Positions 53,949-61,741 are shown, counted from the stretch's first letter. The stretch is DNA of 64,000 nucleotides from CAIYRG01 sp036273455 (GCA_036273455.1 DASUHP010000142.1:4144-68143), one strand, 5' to 3'. The notes: generated by a model from the letters alone, not told the origin. Numbers and translations are program-made.

Positions 53949-54922
53949 AAATTACGCGTTCTGTGGTTCTGGGCTGCGGTTCCTACCTGCCCGGCAAAAT
54001 CCTCACCAATTACGACCTCGCGAAGATGGTCGATACCAGTGACGACTGGATCGTCGAGCGCACCGGCATCAAGGTCCGTCATCTGGCGCGCGACGACGAA
54101 ACGACTTCGGATCTGGCGCTGGAAGCGGCGAACCGCGCAATCCGCAATGCCGGCGTCGGGGTCAATGACATCGATATCATTGTCGTCGCGACGACAACGC
54201 CCGACGAGACTTTCCCGTCGACCGCGACAAAGGTGCAGGCAGGACTGAACATGTTGGGCGGCGCCGCCTTCGACATTCAGGCGGTGTGCTCCGGATTTAT
54301 CTATGCCGTGTCGGTTGCCGACGCGATGATCCGCTCCGGGCAGGCAAAATGTATTCTGGTCATCGGCGCCGAGACCATGTCGCGCCTGCTCGACTGGACC
54401 GACCGCGGGACCTGCGTGCTGTTCGGCGATGGCGCAGGGGCAATCGTACTGCAGGCGCAGGATGGCGACGGCACCACGCAGGATCGCGGCGTTCTGGTGA
54501 CCAAGATCTTTTCCGACGGGCGTCTCCACGACCTGCTTTATGTCGATGGCGGGGTATCGACGACGAGGACGGCCGGGCATTTGCGCATGCAGGGGCGCGA
54601 CGTGTTCAAGCATGCGGTGACCAATATTGCGGCGGCGATCGAAGCGGCCGCGGGCGCGGCGGGTGTGCCACTGTCCGAAATCGACTGGTTTGTGCCGCAT
54701 CAGGCCAATCAGCGCATTCTTGCCGGCACGGCGCGCAAGCTCGGGATAAACCCCGACCGGGTGATCTCGACGGTGGCCGAACATGGCAATACCTCGGCGG
54801 CATCGGTGCCTTTGGCTCTAACTACCGCAGTGGAAGATGGCCGCATCCAGCGCGGCAATCTGATCCTGATGGAGGCGATGGGGGGAGGCTTTACCTGGGG
54901 CGCAACCCTGGTGCGCTGGTAG
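53945..54922 (+). CDS. fabH: Beta-ketoacyl-ACP synthase III
   Basis: Starts fatty acid synthesis by joining acetyl-CoA to malonyl-ACP. The 325-residue thiolase-fold enzyme has the complete triad: Cys115 in FDIQAVCSGFIYA, His in WFVPHQANQRIL and Asn in AEHGNTSAASVPL. The N-terminal VVLGCGSYLPGKILTNYDLA and the C-terminal LILMEAMGGGFTWGATLVRW are typical. It starts with GTG in overlap with plsX. ihfA follows after a structured leader of about 180 bases. Confidence 0.97.
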   Translation: MKITRSVVLGCGSYLPGKILTNYDLAKMVDTSDDWIVERTGIKVRHLARDDETTSDLALEAANRAIRNAGVGVNDIDIIVVATTTPDETFPSTATKVQAGLNMLGGAAFDIQAVCSGFIYAVSVADAMIRSGQAKCILVIGAETMSRLLDWTDRGTCVLFGDGAGAIVLQAQDGDGTTQDRGVLVTKIFSDGRLHDLLYVDGGVSTTRTAGHLRMQGRDVFKHAVTNIAAAIEAAAGAAGVPLSEIDWFVPHQANQRILAGTARKLGINPDRVISTVAEHGNTSAASVPLALTTAVEDGRIQRGNLILMEAMGGGFTWGATLVRW

Positions 54923-55001
54923 GACGGAACCGGACCAATCTACCGCAAAATCAATCCCCTAACAGGCTTTTTAACTATTTCACGGAAGGCGAAAAACCTC
55001 T

Positions 55002-55081
55002 AGGTTGAGAGACCTTACGGCTTGGGGAGCCGTAGTCTTTCGGGTGGAAATCTCCGCCCGGGAACCGAAGCTGGGACGGTT
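55002..55081 (+). promoter_or_regulatory. Structured leader with four consecutive hairpins before ihfA
   Basis: Four short hairpins follow one another just before ihfA: AGGT/ACCT (55002-55015), ACGGCT/AGCCGT around TGGGG (55017-55033), CGGGTGG/CCGCCCG around AAATCT (55041-55060, one G-U pair) and AACCG/CGGTT (55063-55081). Together they fill most of the untranslated region down to the ribosome site at about 55091. The compact array suggests an RNA element that controls ihfA expression or a small RNA. I do not recognise it as a known class. Confidence 0.45.
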
Positions 55082-55100
55082 AGGAATTATTGGGGGTTAA

Positions 55101-55418
55101 ATGACCACGAAAACTCTGACGCGTGCCGATCTGACCGAGGCGGTGTTTGCGGCGGTTGGCTTGCCGCGCAACGAAGCATCGCAGCTCGTCGAGGACATCC
55201 TTGAGGAAGTATGCGGTGCGCTGTCGCGTGGCGAGACGGTGAAATTGTCCTCTTTCGGCACGTTCCAGGTGCGGCAGAAATCGCAGCGGATCGGGCGTAA
55301 TCCGAAGACCGGCGACGAAGTTCCCATCGCGCCGCGCCGGGTTCTGGTGTTCCGCCCGTCGCATGTGCTGAAGGCGCAGATCAACCGCGACGAAGCGATC
55401 ATTCAGCTCGACGCCTGA
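55101..55418 (+). CDS. ihfA: Integration host factor alpha subunit
   Basis: DNA-bending nucleoid protein that acts as a heterodimer with IhfB. The 105-residue product has the DNABII fold: TLTRADLTEAVFAAVGLPRN at the start, then VKLSSFGTFQVRQKSQRIGR and NPKTGDEVPIAPRRVLVFRP, the beta-arm with the intercalating proline. The ATG follows a GGGGG stretch. In many alphaproteobacteria a MerR-type gene follows ihfA before tRNA-Pro; here nothing lies between them. Confidence 0.95.
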   Translation: MTTKTLTRADLTEAVFAAVGLPRNEASQLVEDILEEVCGALSRGETVKLSSFGTFQVRQKSQRIGRNPKTGDEVPIAPRRVLVFRPSHVLKAQINRDEAIIQLDA

Positions 55419-55486
55419 AGGTCTGCAGGCGCGGCACTCCGATTCAGTTTGCACCTGGTGGCGTGATATTGCAGTTTCGGTTTGAT

Positions 55487-55564
55487 CGGAGCGTGGCGCA
55501 GCCTGGTTAGCGCACCAGTCTGGGGGACTGGGGGTCGCGAGTTCAAATCTCGCCGCTCCGACCA
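55487..55564 (+). tRNA. tRNA-Pro (GGG anticodon)
   Basis: A full cloverleaf can be drawn: seven-pair acceptor CGGAGCG/CGCTCCG, D stem GCGC/GCGC, anticodon stem CCAGT/ACTGG with loop CTGGGGG (anticodon GGG), T stem GCGAG/CTCGC around TTCAAAT, and an encoded ACCA end, 78 bases in all. It reads proline codon CCC (and CCT by wobble). It lies 68 bases downstream of ihfA and marks the boundary beyond which the window becomes accessory in character. Confidence 0.97.
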
Positions 55565-56163
55565 ATTTAACCGCGGAAAACCTCAGCAATTCCACCATTT
55601 TACACAAGCGTCCGGAACGTGAAAACGGAACGGATTGACCACAAAGTGCGCACGGTTTTCCCGAAACTTCCGAAATAGTCCCGAACAGAGTTCATGCACG
55701 GTTCGCACGTCCTCGCGCATTTGGCGCATCTCCCGACCGAGCAAGTCGGGCATTCCTGTTCAGCCGGGTACCAGCCGCCGGGCCGTAATGCTGCTCTTCA
55801 ACTTCCGGGATCTCATTCTGCAGTCGATCCGAGGAACTGATCGATCACCGATGCTTTGCTGCTCGTGGCGCACAAGTGTCGCCCATCGGGAAGCATCGCG
55901 ATTCCGAATGCCTGACTCAGCTGAGCGGTCGCGCTCGCATAATTGTCTGTCGTCGGCATGACAATGACGGCGTAAGTGCGCGCGCTCGCCGTCTGGGATC
56001 GGCTCGATGTGCAGCCGATACACGGAGATACCGCCGATAACGTGCAGCCGAGCACATTGAGCGCGCCATCAAACGGCCACCAACTGTAAATTGATCCACT
56101 ATGGGGGAACGTTTAGTTTGTAGGAGATTCGGTTTCGGATATTCCACATCAAAGAACGTGACC
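55565..56163. other. Gene-free stretch downstream of tRNA-Pro, with a possible decayed gene
   Basis: About 600 bases without a convincing intact gene. On the minus strand between roughly 55810 and 56045, two frames each give protein-like sequence that could join by a frameshift (VIGGISVYRLHIEPIPDGER, then TYAVIVMPTTDNYASATAQL continuing SQAFGIAMLPDGRHLCATSS). This may be a remnant of a degraded gene that I cannot name. No integrase, no attachment repeat of the tRNA end and no clear terminator were found. Confidence 0.35.
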
Positions 56164-56835
56164 ATGGAACCCCGCGAAACGTCATTTGATCCGGAAGATT
56201 TCCTGACCAAAGTTGGTGCAGGTCGAACCGTGTCGGAATATTCCACGGGCCGGACACTCTTCTCGCAAGGCGATGTTGCCGATTGCGTCTTTTACATTCA
56301 GGAAGGCAAGGTAAAGGTCAGCGTCTTGTCCGAGCAGGGTAAAGAAGCTGTTGTCGCCATTCTTGGCGACCATGAATTTTGCGGCGAAGGATGCTTGACC
56401 GGCCAATTACTGCGCATCGCCACAGCGACGGCGATGACTGCGTGTAAGATCATGCGGATCGACAAGTCGGCGATCACGCGCGTGATCCACGACGAGCCGG
56501 CCTTCTCCGGGCTGTTCGTCGCACATATCCTGGCTCGCAACGTCCGGGTCGAGTCGGATTTGGTCGATCAGCTGTTCAATTCGACGGAAAAGCGTTTGGC
56601 GCGGGCTCTTCTTTTGCTGGCGAACTTCGGGAAGGAAGGCAAGCCCGAGCCCATCATCGCAAAGGTTAGCCAGGAAACGCTTGCCGAAATAATCGGAACC
56701 ACACGATCTCGCGTGAGCTTTTTCATGAATAAATTCCGGAAATTGGGATTCATCAGTTACAACGGAAAGTTGGAAGTCCACACTTCTTTGCTGAATATGG
56801 TCCTCCACGAAAAACCGCACATCAACCAAGAATAG
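56164..56835 (+). CDS. Crp/Fnr family transcriptional regulator
   Basis: A 223-residue regulator with an N-terminal cyclic-nucleotide-type beta roll (about 20-140; FSQGDVADCVFYIQEGKVKV, then SEQGKEAVVAILGDHEFCGE) and a C-terminal winged helix (VSQETLAEIIGTTRSRVSFF as recognition region). It lacks the N-terminal cysteine cluster of FNR, so oxygen sensing by an iron-sulfur cluster is unlikely. It closely resembles a subgroup common in Bradyrhizobium and relatives. The ATG chosen gives MEPRETSFDPEDFL; a longer frame from 56101 is less likely. Ligand and targets are unknown. Confidence 0.9.
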   Translation: MEPRETSFDPEDFLTKVGAGRTVSEYSTGRTLFSQGDVADCVFYIQEGKVKVSVLSEQGKEAVVAILGDHEFCGEGCLTGQLLRIATATAMTACKIMRIDKSAITRVIHDEPAFSGLFVAHILARNVRVESDLVDQLFNSTEKRLARALLLLANFGKEGKPEPIIAKVSQETLAEIIGTTRSRVSFFMNKFRKLGFISYNGKLEVHTSLLNMVLHEKPHINQE

Positions 56836-56934
56836 CGAACCACGCGAGGAGTAAGGCTGACCTAGCCACAAGACACTTCAAGCGGCGTATACGCGCGCGG
56901 CCTACGGCAGGCATCTTTGAGCGGAGTGGATAAA

Positions 56935-57168
56935 ATGGAATATGCGACATTTCGAGAGTGGCTGACCAAACATGGTTGCCGCTTCGATACACAGCACGAG
57001 GAGCGCGGGGAAGGTCACGGATCTGTAACCATTCACCGTGAGGGGCGGACTGCGGAATTGCCGCTCGTTGGTTCACGCCACGAACTCGATCCACATTCGG
57101 TGCAGCAAGTCTGCCAAGCGCTCGGTCTCAACTGGTCCGATCTTCCCGGGCCGAAAAGCCGCGCCTGA
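56935..57168 (+). CDS. Orphan HicA-like mRNA interferase
   Basis: A 77-residue protein of the HicA (YcfA) fold: FREWLTKHGCRFDTQHEERG, then HGSVTIHREGRTAELPLVGS and a C-terminal helix ending QQVCQALGLNWSDLPGPKSR. The double-stranded-RNA-binding-like core and positions of the basic residues and His fit HicA toxins. The ATG follows GGAGTGGATAAA. There is no hicB beside it; the next frame is a fragment of an NADH dehydrogenase. A frameshifted second copy of its 3' half lies about 3.3 kb downstream. It may be a solitary remnant or regulated by a HicB elsewhere. Confidence 0.7.
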   Translation: MEYATFREWLTKHGCRFDTQHEERGEGHGSVTIHREGRTAELPLVGSRHELDPHSVQQVCQALGLNWSDLPGPKSRA

Positions 57169-57169
57169 A

Positions 57170-57379
57170 ATGTCCTTGCACCGGGAGAATATTCGCTGGT
57201 TGCTCTTCATAAAGCAGATTGACCTCGCTTGGTGGATCTGGGGCGGGGCCCGCATCTACTTCCTGATCGGCGTACGTAATCGCCTGGCTGTGGCGTTGAA
57301 CTGGCTGTGGCTGGCCAGTGGCGATCGCAGCACCCGTCTGATCACGCAGACCGAACAGTGGCAAAAGCCGGTTAGGTAA
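57170..57379 (+). pseudogene. C-terminal fragment of a type II NADH dehydrogenase
   Basis: The frame encodes about 69 residues, MSLHRENIRWLLFIKQIDLA continuing WWIWGGARIYFLIGVRNRLA and LNWLWLASGDRSTRLITQ. This matches the C-terminal membrane-binding end of NDH-2-type NADH dehydrogenases, which typically reads ...IYFLIGFRNRL...W...RGARLI. The FAD- and NAD-binding parts that should precede it are absent; hicA occupies that place. The piece therefore looks like a relic left by deletion or insertion rather than a functional gene. Confidence 0.6.
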
Positions 57380-57412
57380 TCACTGCAAGCGAGTCTCTTG
57401 GAAACCCGTGTC

Positions 57413-57778
57413 ATGCCTGATTTGAAGCGAGAGTCGTTAGCCCCTTCGCAAGAACGCCAAATGGCCCTTTCCAGATGGGAGAACGAGGGAGGCGCGGGTC
57501 CCTGCGGCCCGCAAGAAGGCCCGAACTCCGCCGAAGTGCAATCCGAAGTGCCTCAGCTGACCAATGCCGAATTGGTGCAGCTTCGCATCCGCGTGATCGC
57601 ATTGGAGAACATCGTGATCTCGTTGCTCGCGGAAGCATCCCACAGGCAGCTCGATCTTATTCGCGAAATGGCAGCTTTTATCTCACCAAGACCAGGCTTC
57701 ACCCAGCATCCTCTGACGATCCAGGCGGCAATGCAGATGATCGATCTCATTGATCGGGCCGCTCGTTTCCGGCCCTGA
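57413..57778 (+). CDS. Conserved small protein of unknown function
   Basis: A 121-residue soluble protein. The N-terminal third is low-complexity and variable; the C-terminal part (about 52-121) is well formed: LTNAELVQLRIRVIALENIV, ISLLAEASHRQLDLIREMAA and FISPRPGFTQHPLTIQAAMQ, probably mostly helical with amphipathic pattern. From memory it resembles short hypothetical proteins common in Bradyrhizobium. The ATG giving MPDLKRESLAP is chosen over a TTG five codons upstream. Its function is unknown. It is preceded by the NDH-2 fragment and followed by the broken DUF2945 gene. Confidence 0.65.
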   Translation: MPDLKRESLAPSQERQMALSRWENEGGAGPCGPQEGPNSAEVQSEVPQLTNAELVQLRIRVIALENIVISLLAEASHRQLDLIREMAAFISPRPGFTQHPLTIQAAMQMIDLIDRAARFRP

Positions 57779-57981
57779 AACTTTCATCAACAAAGCGCCG
57801 GCATTCCGTTGGCCTTTCAGCACGGAACTCTTGTGCTCCAGACGATTGCCGGACACTCCAGCTTTGGGATATCCAGATTCATACGGGCGCGTTCGACAGC
57901 AGCTGCGGCGGCTCGCAGTTCGGAATTCGTGGCATAGACGATGATAAAGAAGCCAGGCGCAGCCGTGATTGGAGAGCGGCT

Positions 57982-58258
57982 ATGACCAAACGGTTCAAAG
58001 TTGGCGACCTCGTGACCTGGAGGAGGCCGGCCATGTCAGCGGCACGATCATCAAAGTGCATACTAAAAACGTGGAGTCCAAGGGATATACCCATCATGCG
58101 AGCGCGGACGATCCGAAGTACGAAATCAGAGCAGCACGACCGAGCACATTGCGATGCATAAAGGTCAGGCGCTGAAGAAAACCCGGCATTGCGAGACAGC
58201 GGGTGCGGCTCTGGCCGAATTTTCTTTGGGAGGTAAACGTGAGGGGGCTCGTCAATAG
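57982..58258 (+). pseudogene. DUF2945 (HVA1/TUDOR-like) gene with two frameshifts
   Basis: The start MTKRFKVGDLVTW, the middle EAGHVSGTIIKVHTKNVESK with GYTHHASADDPKYEIR, and the end TTEHIAMHKGQALKK together make a complete DUF2945 domain, but they lie in three different frames. The first break follows the TGG at 58018, where four bases appear to be missing compared with relatives; the second lies near 58130 and needs one added base. Each frame alone is short. The family is a small, presumably nucleic-acid-binding protein found in many soil bacteria. Clearly decayed here. Confidence 0.7.
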
Positions 58259-58280
58259 AGTGATTTAGGAAACGAGATTC

Positions 58281-60020
58281 ATGACGGACTCGGTGAAGAT
58301 CGAACCGCCGCGCCACGACGCAATCGCGTCAACTCTGAGCGCAGCGGACGACCGTATCGTGCTGAGCGATTGGCTGCCTCCACAGCACGGGATCGTTCCG
58401 CGTATTCGCATTGGCCGGCGCTGGATCAGCATCTTGTGGGCGCTACCGATCGGAGCCGCGACGCTCGTCCTTCTGATCGCACTTGCGCAGAGTTTGCGAG
58501 AGCTTCCAGGCGTCCGAGCTTTCATCAGAGATTACCCCGGTATCGCGCAGTCCGCGCCCTCGGTCGATTCCGGTTTTCCGTGGTGGCTGCAGTTGCAGCA
58601 CTTCCTCAACATGCTCTTCATGATGTTTATCATTCGCGCCGGGATACAGATCCTCGCCGATCACCCGCGGCTTTATTGGACCCGGGACTGTACGCCCGGC
58701 ACCGAATGGTTCCATTTCCAACATCCAGTTCCTGAGGATCGCATTTGGACTTCAAAGGACGATTCGGTAACGCTGCCGGGTTGGCTGGGTATTCCGGGCA
58801 TTCGTCATTCCATAGGGCTTGCCCGCTGGTGGCATTTTTCGATCGCGCTGCTGTGGACACTCAACGGCATCGCCTTTTACGGGTTGATATTCGCGACTGG
58901 TCAGTGGCTTCGTTTGGTGCCCGTGACATGGGGAGTGTTTCCCGCCGCTCTCTCGACCGCTCTTCAATATGCGTCACTGAACTTTCCGGTGGACCAAAGC
59001 TGGACGCGTTTCAACGGATTACAACAGCTCTCTTATTTTATCACAGTGTTCATCGCCGCGCCGGTTTCGATTGCGACCGGCCTGATGCAAAGTCCGGCCA
59101 TTTCCAACAGGTTGGGCTTGATCGGGACCGTACTGAACCGACAGGCTGCTCGCTCCATCCATTTCGTCTCGTTCTGCTGGTTCGTGCTGTTCATCCTCGC
59201 GCACGGGATTATGGTGTTTGTCACCGGTCTGCGGCAGAACACGAACCACATGTTCGCAGGAGTGGAAAGCGCCGCCTGGGTCGGGTTCCCGCTGTTTGTC
59301 ATAGCGATAGTCCTGGTTGGATTGGCGTGGTGGGTCGCTTCACCTTTCACCATCCGGCACGCGCGTCTGGTGCAGCACATCGGGCGATTCATGGTCGGAT
59401 GGATCAAGGGTCTGTCGGAATGGTGGGAACCGACTGCCCAGCTTACTGAGAAGGACATCTCGCCGCATTTCTGGCCCAACGGCACCATGCCGAACTCCGC
59501 GGAGTTCGAGGCGCTGGTGGCGGATGAGTTTACTCACTACCGTTTGCGCGTCGGTGGACTCGTGCAGGCGCCGCGCGAATTTTCCTTCGCCGATCTCAAG
59601 GCGCTGCCGAAGCAGGAGCAAATCACCACTCATTTCTGCATCCAGGGTTGGTCCGGCGTCGCGAAGTGGGGCGGCGTTCCGGTGCGCGACATTCTCGACA
59701 TCGTAAAGCCGGCGCCCGACGCGCGTTACGCGGTGTTTTACTCGTTTTCCGAAGGCTCCGCCGGCGGCGGCTATTACGACGTTCACGACCTGCACAATAT
59801 GCGGCACCGCCTGTCCATCCTTGCCTATGAGATGAACGGCGCGCCGGTCAGCGTGCTTCATGGCGCGCCGCTGCGGCTGCGCTGCGAGAACGAATTAGGT
59901 TTCAAGATGGTCAAGTGGATCGCGGCGATCGAGCTTGTTCGAGACTTCACCGATCTGGGGGCGGGCCAAGGCGGCTACAACGAAGATCACGAGTTCTATG
60001 GATACCGAATGCCGATTTGA
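58281..60020 (+). CDS. Membrane cytochrome b561-like / sulfite-oxidase-type molybdopterin fusion oxidoreductase
   Basis: A 579-residue fusion. Residues 50-380 hold about six hydrophobic helices with histidines in LQLQHFLNMLFMMFIIRAGI, RWWHFSIALLWTLNG and FILAHGIMVFVTGL, suggesting a diheme b561-type electron carrier. Residues about 400-579 form a sulfite-oxidase-type molybdopterin domain, with the molybdenum-ligand Cys453 in TTHFCIQGWSGVAKWGGVPV and late conserved LRLRCENELGFKMVKWI. There is no signal peptide and no separate subunit, so membrane electrons and the Mo centre are linked in one chain. It resembles MsrPQ in idea but is inverted and fused. Substrate unknown. Flanked by duplicated hicA sequences. 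Confidence 0.85.
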   Translation: MTDSVKIEPPRHDAIASTLSAADDRIVLSDWLPPQHGIVPRIRIGRRWISILWALPIGAATLVLLIALAQSLRELPGVRAFIRDYPGIAQSAPSVDSGFPWWLQLQHFLNMLFMMFIIRAGIQILADHPRLYWTRDCTPGTEWFHFQHPVPEDRIWTSKDDSVTLPGWLGIPGIRHSIGLARWWHFSIALLWTLNGIAFYGLIFATGQWLRLVPVTWGVFPAALSTALQYASLNFPVDQSWTRFNGLQQLSYFITVFIAAPVSIATGLMQSPAISNRLGLIGTVLNRQAARSIHFVSFCWFVLFILAHGIMVFVTGLRQNTNHMFAGVESAAWVGFPLFVIAIVLVGLAWWVASPFTIRHARLVQHIGRFMVGWIKGLSEWWEPTAQLTEKDISPHFWPNGTMPNSAEFEALVADEFTHYRLRVGGLVQAPREFSFADLKALPKQEQITTHFCIQGWSGVAKWGGVPVRDILDIVKPAPDARYAVFYSFSEGSAGGGYYDVHDLHNMRHRLSILAYEMNGAPVSVLHGAPLRLRCENELGFKMVKWIAAIELVRDFTDLGAGQGGYNEDHEFYGYRMPI

Positions 60021-60207
60021 GGCTCTCGATCGACCGCCTGTCGCGAACTGAAAGCCGCGGAAGGGCAACAAGTCGCGCCAAGCGGTGAGGAAGATCGCGA
60101 CCGTGCGTCTTTTTCCGCTTGAGAACGTTCGGCGTACGCGGATTATGTCAGCATCAGAGGATCGTTTGCAGAGCGGGGGCTCGGTCGGTTCAAGAACATT
60201 CGAGTTC

Positions 60208-60370
60208 ATGGCGAGTGATCGGGAAGCGCCGCAATCACGCGCGGCTCGGTATCGGAAATTGGCCGATGAAGGCGAGAAGGTAGCGAAAACATCGAAGTCT
60301 TTGGACATACGGCAAGCATAGACAAAGCTCGCCAAAGACTGGCGCACGCGCGCGGATGAAGCTGAGCGGC
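60208..60370 (+). pseudogene. Small coiled-coil protein gene interrupted by a stop codon
   Basis: The frame encodes MASDREAPQSRAARYRKLAD EGEKVAKTSKSLDIRQA, then TAG, then continues TKLAKDWRTRADEAERR in the same frame. Without the stop this is a typical small helical protein (RYRxLAxE...A...W...A-EAER) that is very common in Bradyrhizobium-like genomes and of unknown function. The frame then runs straight into the decayed hicA copy. A second, intact member of the same broad family lies on the minus strand at 61742-61954. Confidence 0.55.
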
Positions 60371-60374
60371 GGGG

Positions 60375-60497
60375 ACGGACTGTGGAATTCGCGCTGGTTG
60401 GTTCACGCCACGAACTCGACCCCCCGTTGCGCACCAGGTCAGCGAAACGCCCGGTCTTAACTGGTCCGATCTTCCCGGACCGAAAAGCCGGACTTGA
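60375..60497 (+). pseudogene. Decayed second copy of hicA (3' half, frameshifted)
   Basis: The bases match the 3' half of the hicA at 56935-57168 closely, including a 23-base exact match (60397-60419 with 57067-57089) and a 20-base exact match near the end. The protein reads GRTVEFALVGSRHELDP, then after a one-base frameshift VAHQVSETPGLNWSDLPGPK followed by SRT and stop, which parallels the intact gene. The 5' half is missing and is replaced by the broken coiled-coil gene. With the intact copy it forms an imperfect direct repeat around the molybdopterin fusion gene. Confidence 0.75.
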
Positions 60498-60613
60498 AAA
60501 CTTTATGGAGAAATTCGCGCTGCCCTCAGGTTTGAGGAGTCCACAGAAATCGGCAATTGCGCGCTAAAAGCTCGTCGATTGTAGGCCCGGATGACGCAAA
60601 GCCGAAGCGGCTT

Positions 60614-61681
60614 TCAAACGCTGTCGACACCGGCTCCGTCGCGGTTTTGCACCGCCTCGATTTGGTTGTGGGTCACCGAGACGGAAGTGCCCGGGTGTGC
60701 GCCGGAAACCTCAATCGTGGCTTTCAATTGTTGCACGAGCGCGCGGACGATGCTGGTACCCAAACCAGGAGTCGCGTTTGACGGGTCCGTGGGCATGCCG
60801 CCCCCGTCGTCGCGAACCGTGAGCGCCCAGTTAGGCCCGCGTGAAGCGTAAATCACTTCGATGTTGCCCTTACGACCATTCGGGAAAGCGTGCTTGAGGG
60901 CGTTGATTACCAGTTCGGTGACGATCAGCCCGAGGCTCACGGACACGTCCGCACGGGTGGTGCTTTCGTCCACGCTGACGCGCAACCTCACCTGGTCATG
61001 GTCTCTGATCATGGACGCCGAGAGGCTGTCAGATAATGCGGCAAAATAGTTCCGCAACTCCACGCGATCCTCGCTGGAAGCCGAAAGGTGCTTCTGTAGC
61101 GTGCCCAAAGAGAGCACGCGCTGATGGGCATTGTATAAATGACTGCGGGACTCTTCCGATTGGACCTTCCGGGCGCTTTGCATGAGCACACTGGCGATGA
61201 TCTGGAGACTGTTGGCTACCCGGTGCTGCAGTTCCTGAAGGAGTATGGCCTTCTGGTTCAACAGGTCATCCTTGACCTTCTCCGCGATACGGGCTTCGGT
61301 GACATCGGCAATGGTCATGAGGAGCCGGACATCCTCATCTTCGCCGTAATGAAGCTTGCGTGCGTTCACGACCAGAAGGCAATTCGCCTGGCCATCGCGG
61401 CGGAGATCCATCTCATAGCCTTCGATTTCGGCATAGCCCGAAGCGGTCGCTTTGAGCAGAGACGCGAGTTGCGGAATGTCCCATTCGCCCGATCCCAGTC
61501 CCCGAAGCGCGCAACCCCGCACGGCCGCCGGGTCGATCTGAAACACGCGGCAGAAGGATTTGCTCGCCGCAATGACGCTTAACTCCCCATCGAGGAGCAG
61601 CAGCGGAGCCATTGATGTGTCTATCACCGCAAGCGCCAGGCTGGACTCAAGTTCAAAATGCGAATTCTCGTGTGTACTCAT
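60614..61681 (-). CDS. HisKA_2-type sensor histidine kinase with PAS domain
   Basis: A 355-residue soluble kinase. Residues about 15-135 form a PAS domain ending in LLMTIADVTEARIAEK; the phosphorylated His153 lies in LLQELQHRVANSLQIIASVL, the HisKA_2/HWE-like dimerisation box, and the ATPase domain has LIVTELVINALKHAFPNG (N box) and VRDDGGGMP (G box). No membrane helix, so the signal is cytosolic. No response regulator is beside it. Kinases of this type in alphaproteobacteria often act in general stress or light signalling, but no partner such as PhyR is in the window. A small helical protein gene lies just upstream on the same strand. Confidence 0.9.
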   Translation of the reverse strand: MSTHENSHFELESSLALAVIDTSMAPLLLLDGELSVIAASKSFCRVFQIDPAAVRGCALRGLGSGEWDIPQLASLLKATASGYAEIEGYEMDLRRDGQANCLLVVNARKLHYGEDEDVRLLMTIADVTEARIAEKVKDDLLNQKAILLQELQHRVANSLQIIASVLMQSARKVQSEESRSHLYNAHQRVLSLGTLQKHLSASSEDRVELRNYFAALSDSLSASMIRDHDQVRLRVSVDESTTRADVSVSLGLIVTELVINALKHAFPNGRKGNIEVIYASRGPNWALTVRDDGGGMPTDPSNATPGLGTSIVRALVQQLKATIEVSGAHPGTSVSVTHNQIEAVQNRDGAGVDSV

Positions 61682-61741
61682 GGGGTACTCGTTTCGGAAA
61701 GACCGGAGGTTCGCGATCCAAAAACCATTACCGGCGAAGTG

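Noticed and set aside
56080..56163. FNR/FixK box (TTGAT-N4-ATCAA) upstream of the Crp/Fnr gene
   Set aside because: TTGATCCACTAT has only the left half-site; the right half does not match.
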